Positions 55,458 through 64,000 of a stretch of DNA of 64,000 bases are shown here, in pieces (within the stretch, counting starts at the first letter, position 1; every line of letters starts with the position of its first letter). The notes below the pieces were generated by a model that saw only the letters and a list, made by a program, of their open reading frames with translations, made no database searches and was not told the DNA's origin. A program made the position numbers and the translations under genes. The stretch is from Heliobacterium mobile (lineage in GTDB: Bacteria > Bacillota > Desulfitobacteriia > Heliobacteriales > Heliobacteriaceae). The DNA lies in assembly GCF_009720735.1 (NCBI RefSeq), contig NZ_WNKU01000008.1:94274-158273 (forward strand). Direction: 5' to 3'.

Positions 55458-56183
55458 CTAATCGGAAAAAAGGTTGCCCAGGCTATTGATGGCGCCACCA
55501 TCACTTTTGGTTGCCCCAGCGTGGGCCAAAATTTTACCAGCCAAATTGGCGAGCGTCAGCGTTTGAATCCATACTCGCCCGGGACCGGTCAGTGTGGTCA
55601 GGAAAAGTCCCTCTCCGCCGAAAATGACGTTTTTAAACCCTTTGACCATTTGAATATCCATCTTTACAGAGGACTCAATCATGGCCACATGGCTTGTGTC
55701 AACCAGAATCCGTTCCCCGTGTCCTAAGTTTTTCTCAACGACTTCCCCGTCAATCTCCACAAAAGCCATGCCTTCGCCGGACAGTTTTTCCATGATAAAC
55801 CCTTCACCGCCGAAAAAACCGGCTCCCAGTTTTCGCTGGAAAAAGATGCTTAAATCGACGGACTCTTGCGCACAAAGGAAGGCTTCTTTCTGGCAAATCA
55901 ATTCATAGCCTCGCTCAAGTTTCACAGGGATAACTTTACCCGGTACTGTAGGCGTAAAGCCGATATTGGCCGGACCGCCGACAGCTTGAAAGAAGGTGAA
56001 TGTGAGCGATTCACCGGTGAGGGCGCGACCGATGGACTTAAAAAAACCGCCTTTGAAGTTGGTGTCCATTTTTACGTTTGATGACATCCAAGTCATTGCA
56101 CCGGACTCGGTGTAGATCTGTTCGCCAGGCTCCAAGTCGATGTTCAACGCTTGCATCGTTGTCCCGAGAACCTGATAGCGCAC
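55458..56183 (-). CDS. AIM24-family (TIGR00266) protein
   Basis: 241 residues with a GTG start and GGAGGG upstream. LEPGEQIYTESGAMTWMSSNVKMDT, GGPANIGFTPTVPGKVIPV and GGEGLFLTTLTGPGRVWIQT are the repeated beta-rich blocks of this family. No catalytic residues are known and no membrane segment is seen. It lies between the PRC-barrel gene and glgA; function unknown. Confidence 0.9.
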   Translation of the reverse strand: MRYQVLGTTMQALNIDLEPGEQIYTESGAMTWMSSNVKMDTNFKGGFFKSIGRALTGESLTFTFFQAVGGPANIGFTPTVPGKVIPVKLERGYELICQKEAFLCAQESVDLSIFFQRKLGAGFFGGEGFIMEKLSGEGMAFVEIDGEVVEKNLGHGERILVDTSHVAMIESSVKMDIQMVKGFKNVIFGGEGLFLTTLTGPGRVWIQTLTLANLAGKILAHAGATKSDGGAINSLGNLFSD

Positions 56184-56253
56184 GGTATATCCCTCCCTCT
56201 GGAAATCTTTCGGCTAATTCCAGTATACCGTAGCTGCTTATATCCACACAAGG

Positions 56254-57720
56254 TTACAGGCTGTGGGCGATAGAGACCTTTTGTATCGCTTTTTCGTAAA
56301 GATTCATGTACTCCTGGGCCGAGTGATGCCAGGAGAAATCCAATTCCATCACCTGTTTTACCAGTTGCCGATGTGCTTCCTTTTCCCGGTAATGTCGCAG
56401 AGCTCGACGAATCGCTTCGAGCAGTTTTTCCGGATCGTATTCCTCAAAGACAAAACCGCTTCCTATTGGCTGGTCGATATCGATCACCGTATCAGCCAGG
56501 CCTCCTGTAGCCCGTACAATCGGGATGGTTCCATAGCGAAAACTGATCAACTGCCCCAGGCCGCAAGGCTCAAACCGAGAGGGCATGAGGAAGAAATCAC
56601 TCCCGGCATAGACCCGCTGAGCGAGAGGCGCGTTAAAGCCGGTATATAGTCCCACTTTTTCAGGGTACTTTTGATGGAAGGAACGAAACATGTTTTCATA
56701 GCGTGGATCGCCCTGGCCTACGACAACCAACTGCAGGTCTTCTTTGAGCAGTTCTTCACCAATTTCATTAAACAGATTCAATCCCTTTTGATCGACGAGA
56801 CGGGATACCAGTCCGAAAAGCGGAACATCCTTGACAGGCAGATGAAACTCCCTCTGCAGGTTTTCTTTATCTTTTTTCTTCGGTTCAATGTCTTTGGCCG
56901 AATAATGATGTTCAATATAGGGGTCCGTCGAGGGGTTGAAATGCTCATCATCGATTCCGTTGACAATGCCGAAGAGGTCATCACGGCGATTTCTCAATAC
57001 CCCTTCTAAGCCCCAGCCGTGTTCCGCTGTCTGGATCTCTTTAGCGTAGGTCCGGCTGACTGTGTTAATCAGGTCGGCAAAGAGGAGGCCCCCTTTGAGG
57101 AAGTTGACTCGACCAAAAAACTCCATTGCATTGGGATGAAAGAGATCATCAGACAGACCCATAAAGGGGAGCATATCACGGCCAAAATGGCCTTGATACT
57201 CTAAGTTGTGAATGGTGATCAGCGAAGCGGTATGACGATAGAAAGCAGAACGGCGATATTCCTTCTTTAACATGACCGCAGCAGGTCCGCATTGCCAATC
57301 GTTGAGATGGATTACGTCGGGATAGAATTTGATTTTGTCGGTCAAAGCAAGGAAGGCGCGGCAGAAAAAGGCCCAGCGCTCACCGTCATCAGCATAACCA
57401 TATACCTCATCACGGCTGAAATACTGGTAATTATCGATAAAATAGACTGGCACCGGTCTTCCACCGGGAGTGGACAGTTTATCGATCTTACCCTCCCGGA
57501 CAACAGCCGTTTCGGTCCGGTTGTCGATCTTCACCGGATAGTCGCAGACATAGGGTCCCTGGGGGATACTCTTGTGACGGGGCATCACGACGCGGACATC
57601 GACCCCTAATGCGGCCAAGGCTCGCGGCAGCGAACCAGCTACATCAGCGAGGCCTCCGGTTTTCGCAAAAGGCGCCACCTCGGCCGACACATACAACACC
57701 TTCAATGCTTGACCGTTCAC
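56254..57720 (-). CDS. glgA: Glycogen synthase (ADP-glucose)
   Basis: 488 residues of GT5. The N-terminal KTGGLADV (about 20-27) binds ADP-glucose, and the C-terminal [33 protein letters not shown] holds the catalytic Glu. It extends alpha-1,4 glucan. No glgB, glgC or glgP is next to it, so the other glycogen genes are elsewhere. Confidence 0.96.
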   Translation of the reverse strand: MNGQALKVLYVSAEVAPFAKTGGLADVAGSLPRALAALGVDVRVVMPRHKSIPQGPYVCDYPVKIDNRTETAVVREGKIDKLSTPGGRPVPVYFIDNYQYFSRDEVYGYADDGERWAFFCRAFLALTDKIKFYPDVIHLNDWQCGPAAVMLKKEYRRSAFYRHTASLITIHNLEYQGHFGRDMLPFMGLSDDLFHPNAMEFFGRVNFLKGGLLFADLINTVSRTYAKEIQTAEHGWGLEGVLRNRRDDLFGIVNGIDDEHFNPSTDPYIEHHYSAKDIEPKKKDKENLQREFHLPVKDVPLFGLVSRLVDQKGLNLFNEIGEELLKEDLQLVVVGQGDPRYENMFRSFHQKYPEKVGLYTGFNAPLAQRVYAGSDFFLMPSRFEPCGLGQLISFRYGTIPIVRATGGLADTVIDIDQPIGSGFVFEEYDPEKLLEAIRRALRHYREKEAHRQLVKQVMELDFSWHHSAQEYMNLYEKAIQKVSIAHSL

Positions 57721-57770
57721 CCAATTATCCCTTCCTTTACTGGCTTTGTTTCTTACTATGTATGCCCCTT

Positions 57771-58226
57771 TTAGTCCACCTGAATGAGCATGGCCACTTC
57801 GTCACAGTTGGGGAATTTGGGACAGTCGATGCATTCTTTCCATACTTTATGAGGCAGTTTATCTTTACCGACGACTTCAAATCCGCACTTCTTGAAAAAA
57901 CCTTCCTGGTAGGTGAGTGCAAATACCTTGGCAATCCCTAGACTTTTGGCCTCTTCCAAGAGCTTCTCTACGATATCCCTTCCGATCCCTTTACCTCGGG
58001 CCTCTTTTTGAATCGCTAGAGCTCGAATTTCAGCTAAATCTTCCCAAAGAATATGGAGAGCTCCCGTACCTACGATGACCCCTTCCACTTCCGCTACAAT
58101 CATGTCGCGCAGATTTTCGTAGAGCAGGCTGCGGGAGCGAGCTAGCATCAGCCCTTCTTCCGCGCTCTCACCGATCAATGCGTGGACATCTTCTACATCG
58201 GACATTTTTGCTTTTCTCAATATCAT
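57771..58226 (-). CDS. GNAT N-acetyltransferase, short ArgA-like
   Basis: 151 residues from the ATG at 58226 (a start 12 bases upstream is also possible). [32 protein letters not shown] is the acetyl-CoA site, and [42 protein letters not shown] is typical of short N-acetylglutamate synthase-like proteins, with a Cys cluster near the end. It may make N-acetylglutamate for arginine synthesis; no arg gene is nearby. Confidence 0.82.
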   Translation of the reverse strand: MILRKAKMSDVEDVHALIGESAEEGLMLARSRSLLYENLRDMIVAEVEGVIVGTGALHILWEDLAEIRALAIQKEARGKGIGRDIVEKLLEEAKSLGIAKVFALTYQEGFFKKCGFEVVGKDKLPHKVWKECIDCPKFPNCDEVAMLIQVD

Positions 58227-58314
58227 CGCCGACTCCACCTTTATCCTTCATATTGCTTATCAATCTCAACATCGACTCGTAAAAGCTCTCACCATGGATA
58301 GTCAGAGCGGGTCA

Positions 58315-59145
58315 TCATGACGAAACCACAGTATTCATCCAAGCGATTTCTCGACGATAATCTTCGATTTCTCCCGGTGTCTCTAAATTGATCGGGATTT
58401 CTGCCAGAACTGGGTGCTTTAAGATAGCCGACAATCCGTCAATGCCGATCAATCCTTGCCCGAGCAGAGCGTGACGATCTTTGTGAGAACCTAAGGGCTG
58501 CTGGCTATCATTCAGGTGCATCGCTTTCAGCCGGCTTACGCCGACAATGCGATCAAACTCAGCCAATACACCGGCAAAATCTTCTTTGACATTATATCCA
58601 GCTCCGAGTAAATGACAGGAGTCAAGGCAAACGCCCACTTTATCCGGAAAGACTAAGCCTCCGATGATAGCGGCCAGCTCTTCGAAGCGGCCTCCCACTT
58701 CCGTTCCCGCTCCGGCCATCCCTTCAAGCAGCACCATGACGGCTTGATCGGGCTTGAGGATTTCATTTAAGGCTTGGGTGATTTTTTCGATGCCTTGGTC
58801 GATGCCCTGACCGACATGACTGCCGGGATGTACCACAATGTAGGGCACTTGGGCTTCCGTCATCCGCTCAATATCTGCAGCTAAGGTTGTCTTGGCAAAG
58901 CTCCATGTGTCTTCCTTTGGGGCCGATAAATTGATCGTGTAAGGTGCGTGGGCGACTAGAGGACCAAAGCCATGTTCTTTACGCAATTCCACAGACTTGG
59001 CGATATCATGAGGGTCGAGGGCTTTTGCCGCTCCGCCCCGAGGATTGCGGGTAAAAAACTGAAAGGTTTTAGCGCCTATAGAAATGGCTTCTTTCGTAGC
59101 CGACGTGAACCCTTTCGAAATCGATAGGTGTGCGCCAAAGTACAT
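58315..59145 (-). CDS. nfo: Deoxyribonuclease IV (endonuclease IV, AP endonuclease)
   Basis: 276 residues, a TIM barrel with three zinc ions that cuts DNA 5' to abasic sites. The start MYFGAHLSISKGF, VVHPGSHVGQG, LLEGMAGAGTEVGG, VGVCLDSCHLLGAGYNV, HLNDSQQPLGSHKDRHALLGQGLIG and NLETPG carry the metal ligands. It stands alone, but two genes further upstream encode a DNA glycosylase. Confidence 0.95.
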   Translation of the reverse strand: MYFGAHLSISKGFTSATKEAISIGAKTFQFFTRNPRGGAAKALDPHDIAKSVELRKEHGFGPLVAHAPYTINLSAPKEDTWSFAKTTLAADIERMTEAQVPYIVVHPGSHVGQGIDQGIEKITQALNEILKPDQAVMVLLEGMAGAGTEVGGRFEELAAIIGGLVFPDKVGVCLDSCHLLGAGYNVKEDFAGVLAEFDRIVGVSRLKAMHLNDSQQPLGSHKDRHALLGQGLIGIDGLSAILKHPVLAEIPINLETPGEIEDYRREIAWMNTVVSS

Positions 59146-59234
59146 CTTCTAAACCTACTTTCCTGTGACTGAGATCGACAATTACTCCTTTGGACAAGTC
59201 TGCCTGTCGTTCCTGCCACGAAATAAAATATTTA

Positions 59235-60524
59235 TCATAGATTTTCTTTCAGACTGTGAGCGGCTTTTTTCGGGTCATCCTCGTTAAAGATGGCTGAAAT
59301 CATGGCGACCGCCCGGCAGCCGGTCTGAGAAATCCCTTGAATTCGCTCAGCATCGAGACCACCAATGGCCACGACAGGCAGATCGATCGATTGACAGATC
59401 TGCTGGAGCCCTGAAAATCCTAGGGATGGGACCTCAAGGCTCTTCGACGTCGTCGGAAAAACCGGTCCGGCTCCCACATAATCGGCCCCGGCTTCTTCAG
59501 CTGCTTTGGCTTGTTCTTTGTTTCGTACGGTTACTCCTAGTATCCCCTGAGGCCATATGCGTCGAACCTCTCCTGCCGGCATATCCTCTTGCCCCACATG
59601 GACACCGTCGGCGCCGCAAGCCATGGCAATATCGACGCGGTCATTGATGATCAGGATTTTTCCGTATTCGGCTGTCAGTGAGCGGACAAGGCGAGCTCGG
59701 CGGAGGAATTCACCGGTAGACATATTCTTTTCCCGGATCTGAAGAATGTCACAACCGCCTTCCAGCGCCTCCCTGACCTTTGTACATAAGCCGATATCAT
59801 CAGGGGCTTGGCCGCTGCCGATGATTCCGTATAAGAGGGGCTTTTCGGCTTGCTTCCATAGATTATGGCACCGCCCAAACAGACTCTTTTCCTTCACAAT
59901 CAATTTATTCGCTTGTAAGGAAGATACCAAGTTTTTCGCCGTATTTCGAGGATTTTCCGATCTCATCATCGATGTCATGACAGCCACTCCGGCGGCTCCG
60001 CTTTGGAGGACTTCCTCCATCCGGTCCGCTTGGATACCTCCGATGGCGATAACCGGTAAAGGAGAACGCCGAACGATTTCTCCTAACCGTTCGATCCCTT
60101 GGGCCGGTTTACCGGGCTTGCATTCCGTCTCATAGACATTGCCAAAGAGCAGGTAGTTGAGATGAGCTATCTCTTCGGACATAATCAACTGTTCCACTTC
60201 AGCCAAGTTATGGACGGATCGACCGAGGATCATCGCCGGACCGGCAATTTTACGCACCTCTGATGGCGTTAAATCATTTTCGGTCAGGTGGATCCCGTCC
60301 GCTTCGACAGCTAGAGCTACCGCAATATTTCCATTGATGATCAACGGAACTTGAGCTGGCGAAGTTTTATCTTTAACTTGACGGGCTAACGGCGACAACT
60401 CGCTGCTCGACAAATCCTTTTCGCGCAGGATAACGGCATGAACTCCGCCTTCGACGGCGGCAGAGAGAACGCGGATGATATCAGTCTGGCAGAGATGACG
60501 GTTCGTCACAACAAAGAGAGCCAA
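59235..60524 (-). CDS. thiE: TenI-ThiE fusion (thiazole tautomerase and thiamine phosphate synthase)
   Basis: 429 residues, two ThiE-fold TIM barrels in tandem. Residues 1-205 resemble TenI (ILREKDLSS, GADGIH-like VEADGIHL, LLFGNVYETECKPGKPAQGIERL). Residues 225-429 are ThiE: ILQIREKN, LIINDRVDIAMACGADGVHVGQED, DYVGAGPVFPTTSKS, VVAIGGL. TenI isomerises the thiazole phosphate that ThiE joins to the pyrimidine. Its start lies 44 bases inside the end of the glycosylase gene. No TPP riboswitch or other thi gene was seen. Confidence 0.9.
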   Translation of the reverse strand: MALFVVTNRHLCQTDIIRVLSAAVEGGVHAVILREKDLSSSELSPLARQVKDKTSPAQVPLIINGNIAVALAVEADGIHLTENDLTPSEVRKIAGPAMILGRSVHNLAEVEQLIMSEEIAHLNYLLFGNVYETECKPGKPAQGIERLGEIVRRSPLPVIAIGGIQADRMEEVLQSGAAGVAVMTSMMRSENPRNTAKNLVSSLQANKLIVKEKSLFGRCHNLWKQAEKPLLYGIIGSGQAPDDIGLCTKVREALEGGCDILQIREKNMSTGEFLRRARLVRSLTAEYGKILIINDRVDIAMACGADGVHVGQEDMPAGEVRRIWPQGILGVTVRNKEQAKAAEEAGADYVGAGPVFPTTSKSLEVPSLGFSGLQQICQSIDLPVVAIGGLDAERIQGISQTGCRAVAMISAIFNEDDPKKAAHSLKENL

Positions 60525-61197
60525 TCAGATCACCTTCCTTGCGGCAGTACTCACCGAGTGGGCATTCAAAACAACGAGGACGGCGGGCTAAGCAAACCCG
60601 ATTGCCATGACCGACGATCTGGGCGTGATATTCCTGGAACATGTACAAGTCCTCATCCAGGTGGTTTGCGAACAAATCCTGCATGGCCTCATAGGTCGCA
60701 TCCATCGGTAACAGTCCGATTCGAGAAAAAGTCCTCCGGGTATAGGCATCTACGACGAATATCGGTTTTTGAGCCGCGTAAAGAATGATGCTATCGGCTG
60801 TTTCTTTACCGATTCCCCGGATGTCTAGGAGTCGTTTTCGCAGTTCCGGGACGCCCGGTTGAAAAAGGTTTTCCAGCTTACCATCGTATTCAACCAGGAT
60901 CAACCGGGCAAACTCTTGCAATCGAGCCGCTTTTTGGTTGTAATAGCGGGTAGACCGGATCAGATCGGCCAATTCCTGATGGGATATGGACGCTAAGGCC
61001 TCAAAACTCATTCGATTTTCCCTTTTTAAGTTTTCTATGGCCGTCTCGACATTTTTCCAAGCTACATTTTGGGTGAGGATTGCGCCGATGACGACCTCAA
61101 AAATCGTCTCGGCAGGCCACCAATGACGCGGTCCATAACTGTTCAATAATCTTTGGTAGATTTCCAACAACAGAGTACGGGTGTCCAAAAATGTCAC
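60481..61197 (-). CDS. Endonuclease III-related DNA glycosylase (MagIII/HhH-GPD type)
   Basis: 238 residues. The HhH hairpin is LLDIRGIGKETADSIIL and the catalytic Asp is in FVVDAYTRR. The 4Fe-4S ligands are in CLARRPRCFECPLGEYC (C-x6-C-x2-C-x5-C type). Endonuclease III has Lys two residues after the hairpin Gly (GRKTA); here it is Glu (GKETA), so it should be a glycosylase without lyase activity, like 3-methyladenine DNA glycosylase III. The 3' end overlaps the TenI-ThiE start by 44 bases. Confidence 0.88.
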   Translation of the reverse strand: MTFLDTRTLLLEIYQRLLNSYGPRHWWPAETIFEVVIGAILTQNVAWKNVETAIENLKRENRMSFEALASISHQELADLIRSTRYYNQKAARLQEFARLILVEYDGKLENLFQPGVPELRKRLLDIRGIGKETADSIILYAAQKPIFVVDAYTRRTFSRIGLLPMDATYEAMQDLFANHLDEDLYMFQEYHAQIVGHGNRVCLARRPRCFECPLGEYCRKEGDLIGSLCCDEPSSLPD

Positions 61198-61231
61198 CTC
61201 GTTGCCAATAAATTATAACAAAAAATAAAAG

Positions 61232-61264
61232 GGCGGGGCTCCAGAATCAACCGGAGTTCCCCGC
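61232..61264 (-). terminator. Terminator of the livJ-like gene
   Basis: GCGGGGAACTCC/GGAGCCCCGC arms with a ten-base loop; minus-strand tail CCTTTTATTTTTTG. Confidence 0.85.
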
Positions 61265-61286
61265 TGTTATTGTACTCGATTTTTGT

Positions 61287-62495
61287 CTATGATTTGGGAG
61301 AAATTTTATCCTTAAAGGTAAACTTGCCGTTGTTCACTTCCACAATAACCGCCGATTTAACCGGGTTATGTTGTCCGTCAAAGCTGATGGTCCCTGTGAC
61401 AGCTTCCAAGTCCTTCGTGCTCGCCAGGGCTTCGCGAATCTTCTCCGGCTCGGCCGAGTTAGCACGCTTAATCGCATCAACCATAATCACAGCAGCATCA
61501 TAACCGAGGGCACCGAGGGCTTCGGGAGCTTCACCGTATTTGTTTTTATAGGCGGTGATAAATTCTTGTACTTTGGGTGACTTTTCTTCTTCCGAGTAAT
61601 GGGTGCTGAAGTAGGTGTTGTTGAGTGCATCGGCACCAGCGATCTTAACCAGCGTCGGAGAGTCCCAGCCGTCACCGCCTAAAACAGGAACATTTAAACC
61701 TAATTCTCGGGCTTGCTTGACGATGAAGCCAGCTTCTTCGTAATAGCCGGGCACGTAGATGAGTTCAGCACCAGAGCCTTTTATGCGAGTGAGCACGGAA
61801 CGGAAGTCCTTATCACCGGTCACGTAGCCTTCTTCAGCAACGACCTGACCGCCTTTTTCTACAAAGAGGTCTTTAAACGCTTTGGCTGATCCTTTGCTGT
61901 AGGGGGACTGGTTGTCTACCAGTATGGCCGCTTTGTTCAGTTTTAAATTCTTCTGGGCAAATACCGCCATCACTTCGCCCTGGAAGGGTGCTGTAAAGCA
62001 GGCTCGGAAGATATAATCTCGAGTTTTACCCGATTCGTCCACGGTAACTTCCGAAGCGACCGCTGAGGACGAGATAACAGGTATCTTCCGGTCATTGGCT
62101 TGTTTTACGAAGGCCACTGTGGCACTCGATGCGGCACCACCGAGAATGGCCGATACTTTTTCCTGATTGATCAGCCGGGCCGCAACGTTACTCGCTTCGC
62201 CGGCTTCCGATTTGTTATCTAAAGAAACAAATTTGATTTGTTTACCCAGAACTCCGCCCTTTGCATTCACTTCATCGATGTAGAGCTTGACGCCGTTCAC
62301 AGCGGCTGCGCCGTATGTGGCGTTACCACCAGAAAGCTCATAGTTCCCACCGATCAGAATCTCATTGGACGTATTTTGAGGACCTGCGCCCTTTTCGCTT
62401 GCCGGTCCACATCCAGCCAGCAGGCCCGTCGTCAGCATGCTGACAGTCAGCGCCATAGCCAGCGGTAGACTCCATCTTTTCTTTTTCGACAACAT
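61287..62495 (-). CDS. Branched-chain amino-acid ABC transporter binding lipoprotein
   Basis: 402 residues. A signal peptide with lipobox LLAGC (Cys at about residue 29) is followed by a type I periplasmic-binding fold: ILIGGNYELSGGNATYGAAAVNGVKLYIDEVNAKGGVLG, VSAILGGAASSATVAF and GYDAAVIMVDAIKRA. This is the LivJ/LivK family (leucine, isoleucine, valine or other amides). No permease or ATPase gene is adjacent, so it is an orphan or serves a remote transporter. GGAGG precedes the ATG. Confidence 0.93.
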   Translation of the reverse strand: MLSKKKRWSLPLAMALTVSMLTTGLLAGCGPASEKGAGPQNTSNEILIGGNYELSGGNATYGAAAVNGVKLYIDEVNAKGGVLGKQIKFVSLDNKSEAGEASNVAARLINQEKVSAILGGAASSATVAFVKQANDRKIPVISSSAVASEVTVDESGKTRDYIFRACFTAPFQGEVMAVFAQKNLKLNKAAILVDNQSPYSKGSAKAFKDLFVEKGGQVVAEEGYVTGDKDFRSVLTRIKGSGAELIYVPGYYEEAGFIVKQARELGLNVPVLGGDGWDSPTLVKIAGADALNNTYFSTHYSEEEKSPKVQEFITAYKNKYGEAPEALGALGYDAAVIMVDAIKRANSAEPEKIREALASTKDLEAVTGTISFDGQHNPVKSAVIVEVNNGKFTFKDKISPKS

Positions 62496-62655
62496 GGAAT
62501 ATCCTCCTTTTTATCGATATCATGGACTATGTTAACAGATTCTCACCTTCAATTCCACGATATTCTTCGCTTATCTTCGATTAAATACGATTATTTTCGA
62601 CACATATAATGTCCATCACCTAACCATATTAAGGCTAGGAGGTGTATCCGAGATT

Positions 62656-63042
62656 ATGGGAAAACCCGATGTTGTTTGCGAAGTTTCCACATGCAACCAC
62701 TGGTTGCCAGGGAAGCTTTGCGGTGCTGCCAATATTGACATCCTTAACGAGCAAGGGGACATGCCTCACAGTTCGGAAAAGACAAAATGCAAGACCTTTT
62801 CTAAACGCGGACTCGGTACCATGATTTCTTCTCTGGATAATGTGAACTGGACCGGGGTTATCACTGAAGCTGTTTTACCAGGGAAACAATCTGTTCCGAC
62901 GATCACCTGCACCGTTCAGAACTGCAATTTCTGGGGCTCAGGAAATATATGCAATGCGACAGGGATTTATGTCACTGGATCAGGCGCAAATAACGCTCAG
63001 GAAACTGATTGCCACACCTTCGTCCAACGAGGGAACCGATGA
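62656..63042 (+). CDS. DUF1540 protein with two Cys-rich units
   Basis: 128 residues with two DUF1540 units: CEVSTCNHWLPGKLCGAANIDI..CKTF (about 8-48) and CTVQNCNFWGSGNICNATGIYV..CHTF (about 85-124). The pattern C-x4-C-x2-W-x5-C-x-A-x2-I is repeated, which suggests metal binding. The family is common in Clostridia; function unknown. AGGAGGTG lies upstream with a long spacer (about 12 bases). It converges on the rRNA/tRNA unit. Confidence 0.85.
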   Translation: MGKPDVVCEVSTCNHWLPGKLCGAANIDILNEQGDMPHSSEKTKCKTFSKRGLGTMISSLDNVNWTGVITEAVLPGKQSVPTITCTVQNCNFWGSGNICNATGIYVTGSGANNAQETDCHTFVQRGNR

Positions 63043-63085
63043 ATCACGTTCCCTTCTCTTTAGGGTACAGTTTCTGAGTAAGATT

Positions 63086-63137
63086 AAGGAACCTCAAGAC
63101 CGTTGTCGGCAAGGTTCCTTATAATTTAATTTTTTTG
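63086..63137 (+). terminator. Terminator of the DUF1540 gene
   Basis: AAGGAACCT and its complement around 17 bases, then ATAATTTAATTTTTTT. Confidence 0.8.
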
Positions 63138-63169
63138 CAGCAATCTCATCGTAACAGGATCGTTCCATA

Positions 63170-63226
63170 AAAAAATCCCTTTTCACGTGTCTGAAGAATT
63201 AAATCTCAGACGCATGAAAAGGGATA
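63170..63226 (-). terminator. Terminator of the 16S-tRNA transcript
   Basis: Long stem ATCCCTTTTCA..CGTGTCTGA with its near-exact complement; the minus-strand tail is TTTTTTTATGG. It is about 220 bases beyond tRNA-Gly; those bases (63229-63448) show neither a 5S nor a 23S rRNA. Confidence 0.8.
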
Positions 63227-63448
63227 ATCCTATCGACCTATCATGTAGACAATCGCTAATAAGGATTCCTGTTTCAAATCCAACTTTTCGCTATCAAAAC
63301 GTCTCCGTCAGGCCTGTTAGCAGGATTTATTCAATGGGTCAGTATCGAAACTGACAGAAGGGATGCCACGGTCCTTTCTAGCACCAGCTCCATTGTCTTA
63401 GGTCTGTCTATATAGTCTTTGATGCGGGTAACACCAATGATTACCGAA

Positions 63449-63523
63449 TGGAGCGGAAGACGAGATTCGAACTCGCGACCCTCGCCTTGGCAAGGCGATG
63501 CTCTACCGCTGAGCTACTTCCGC
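63449..63523 (-). tRNA. tRNA-Gly (GCC)
   Basis: 75 bases including encoded CCA. Acceptor GCGGAAG pairs with CTTCCGC; the anticodon loop is TTGCCAA (anticodon GCC), stem TCGCC/GGCGA; T arm GAGTTCGAATCTC. One base separates it from tRNA-Leu. Confidence 0.96.
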
Positions 63524-63524
63524 A

Positions 63525-63611
63525 TGGTGCGGTCGAGAGGACTTGAACCTCCACAGCCTTGCGACCACTAGAACCTGAATCTAGCGCGTCTGCCAATTCC
63601 GCCACGACCGC
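63525..63611 (-). tRNA. tRNA-Leu (CAG)
   Basis: 87 bases including CCA. Acceptor GCGGTCG pairs with CGACCGC; the anticodon loop is TTCAGGT (anticodon CAG), stem CTAGA/TCTAG; a long variable arm marks it as a class II Leu tRNA. It lies about 190 bases after the 16S 3' end. Confidence 0.96.
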
Positions 63612-63797
63612 ATATAGAGGGTTGAGTCCCTCAAAATCAAACAGTTGTCTACCATTGCGTGCGTACCTTTCCGTCCGGACCTTACCTGCTAGGCAAGTGG
63701 TCTCCGTCCGGTTCGACCTCGACATCTCACTGCGTAGAGGTTTCATCCCTTCACTAGAAAACTAGCAAGGTTCATCCTCTACCGTGACAAGTCTCCA

Positions 63798-64000
<203 letters not shown>

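Noticed and set aside
60525..61286. TPP riboswitch before the TenI-ThiE gene
   Set aside because: The upstream sequence is the coding region of the glycosylase, and the 89-base gap before that shows no THI-box blocks.
63229..63448. A 5S or 23S rRNA remnant downstream of tRNA-Gly
   Set aside because: None of the conserved 5S or 23S blocks could be found in these 220 bases.
63441..63746. Minus-strand frame of 101 residues at the right end
   Set aside because: It runs over tRNA-Gly and tRNA-Leu; the peptide is a known type of false translation of tRNA sequence.

Overview
The window reads as chromosome of an anaerobic Firmicute (class Clostridia). Evidence is the Bacillus-type order dnaE / accD-accA / pfkA / pyk, strong GGAGG ribosome sites with frequent GTG and TTG starts, T-box and SAM-I riboswitches, the TRAP protein MtrB, many intrinsic terminators, an [FeFe]-hydrogenase maturase (HydF), and a two-gene FeoB. 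A heliobacterial or Peptococcaceae-like host is plausible from gene content, but this is inference: no photosynthesis, sporulation or nitrogenase gene lies here. There is no prophage, insertion sequence or CRISPR array; almost everything looks like core chromosome.

Layout. 0-3.5 kb: the start of an OmpR-type regulator, then a molybdenum-cofactor operon (small protein, moaA, moaC, MOSC, mog). 3.6-9.8 kb: a patatin-like lipase, an ANTAR regulator-PII-ammonium transporter operon with a terminator between glnB and amtB, and two TauE/SafE exporters. 9.8-19.8 kb: central metabolism and replication (pyk, pfkA, accA, accD, a DUF2007 protein, mtrB, dnaE, ybaK). 19.9-24.4 kb: a metallo-beta-lactamase-fold hydrolase, a heptad-repeat coiled-coil protein, and aspA-hydF. 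24.5-29 kb: tatA, an acetyltransferase, a DtxR/MntR-type regulator and feoA-feoB (split). 29-33.5 kb: a decayed stretch, an acyl-CoA ligase behind a T-box, and metX behind a SAM-I riboswitch. 33.7-39.7 kb: an accessory strip of short, mostly orphan genes mixed with SRAP, ThpR, ATC-hydrolase and HD proteins. 39.9-48.1 kb: mtnP-like phosphorylase, a second phosphofructokinase, trmL, aconitase, a chemoreceptor, an acetyltransferase and a C39-like protein. 48.4-54 kb: a complete dpp/opp peptide (or nickel) importer. 54-63 kb: ylxP, PRC-barrel, AIM24, glgA, an acetyltransferase, nfo, a TenI-ThiE fusion, a glycosylase, a Liv binding protein and a DUF1540 protein. 63.4-64 kb: tRNA-Gly, tRNA-Leu and the 3' end of a 16S rRNA gene.

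Most informative points: (1) the glnB-amtB gap encodes a terminator whose 5' strand overlaps a stem with an AxxGxx hexaloop, the form bound by ANTAR proteins, and an ANTAR protein is encoded two genes upstream; its receiver lacks the phospho-acceptor Asp. (2) A T-box with a probable Leu specifier precedes an acyl-CoA ligase rather than a synthetase or amino-acid gene. (3) The 16S gene is followed by two tRNAs and a terminator but no 23S. (4) TenI and ThiE are fused. (5) FeoB is split into overlapping GTPase and permease genes.

Coordinates come from reading the sequence by eye. Starts were moved from the longest open frame where a ribosome-binding site or family length argued for it. No database search was run.
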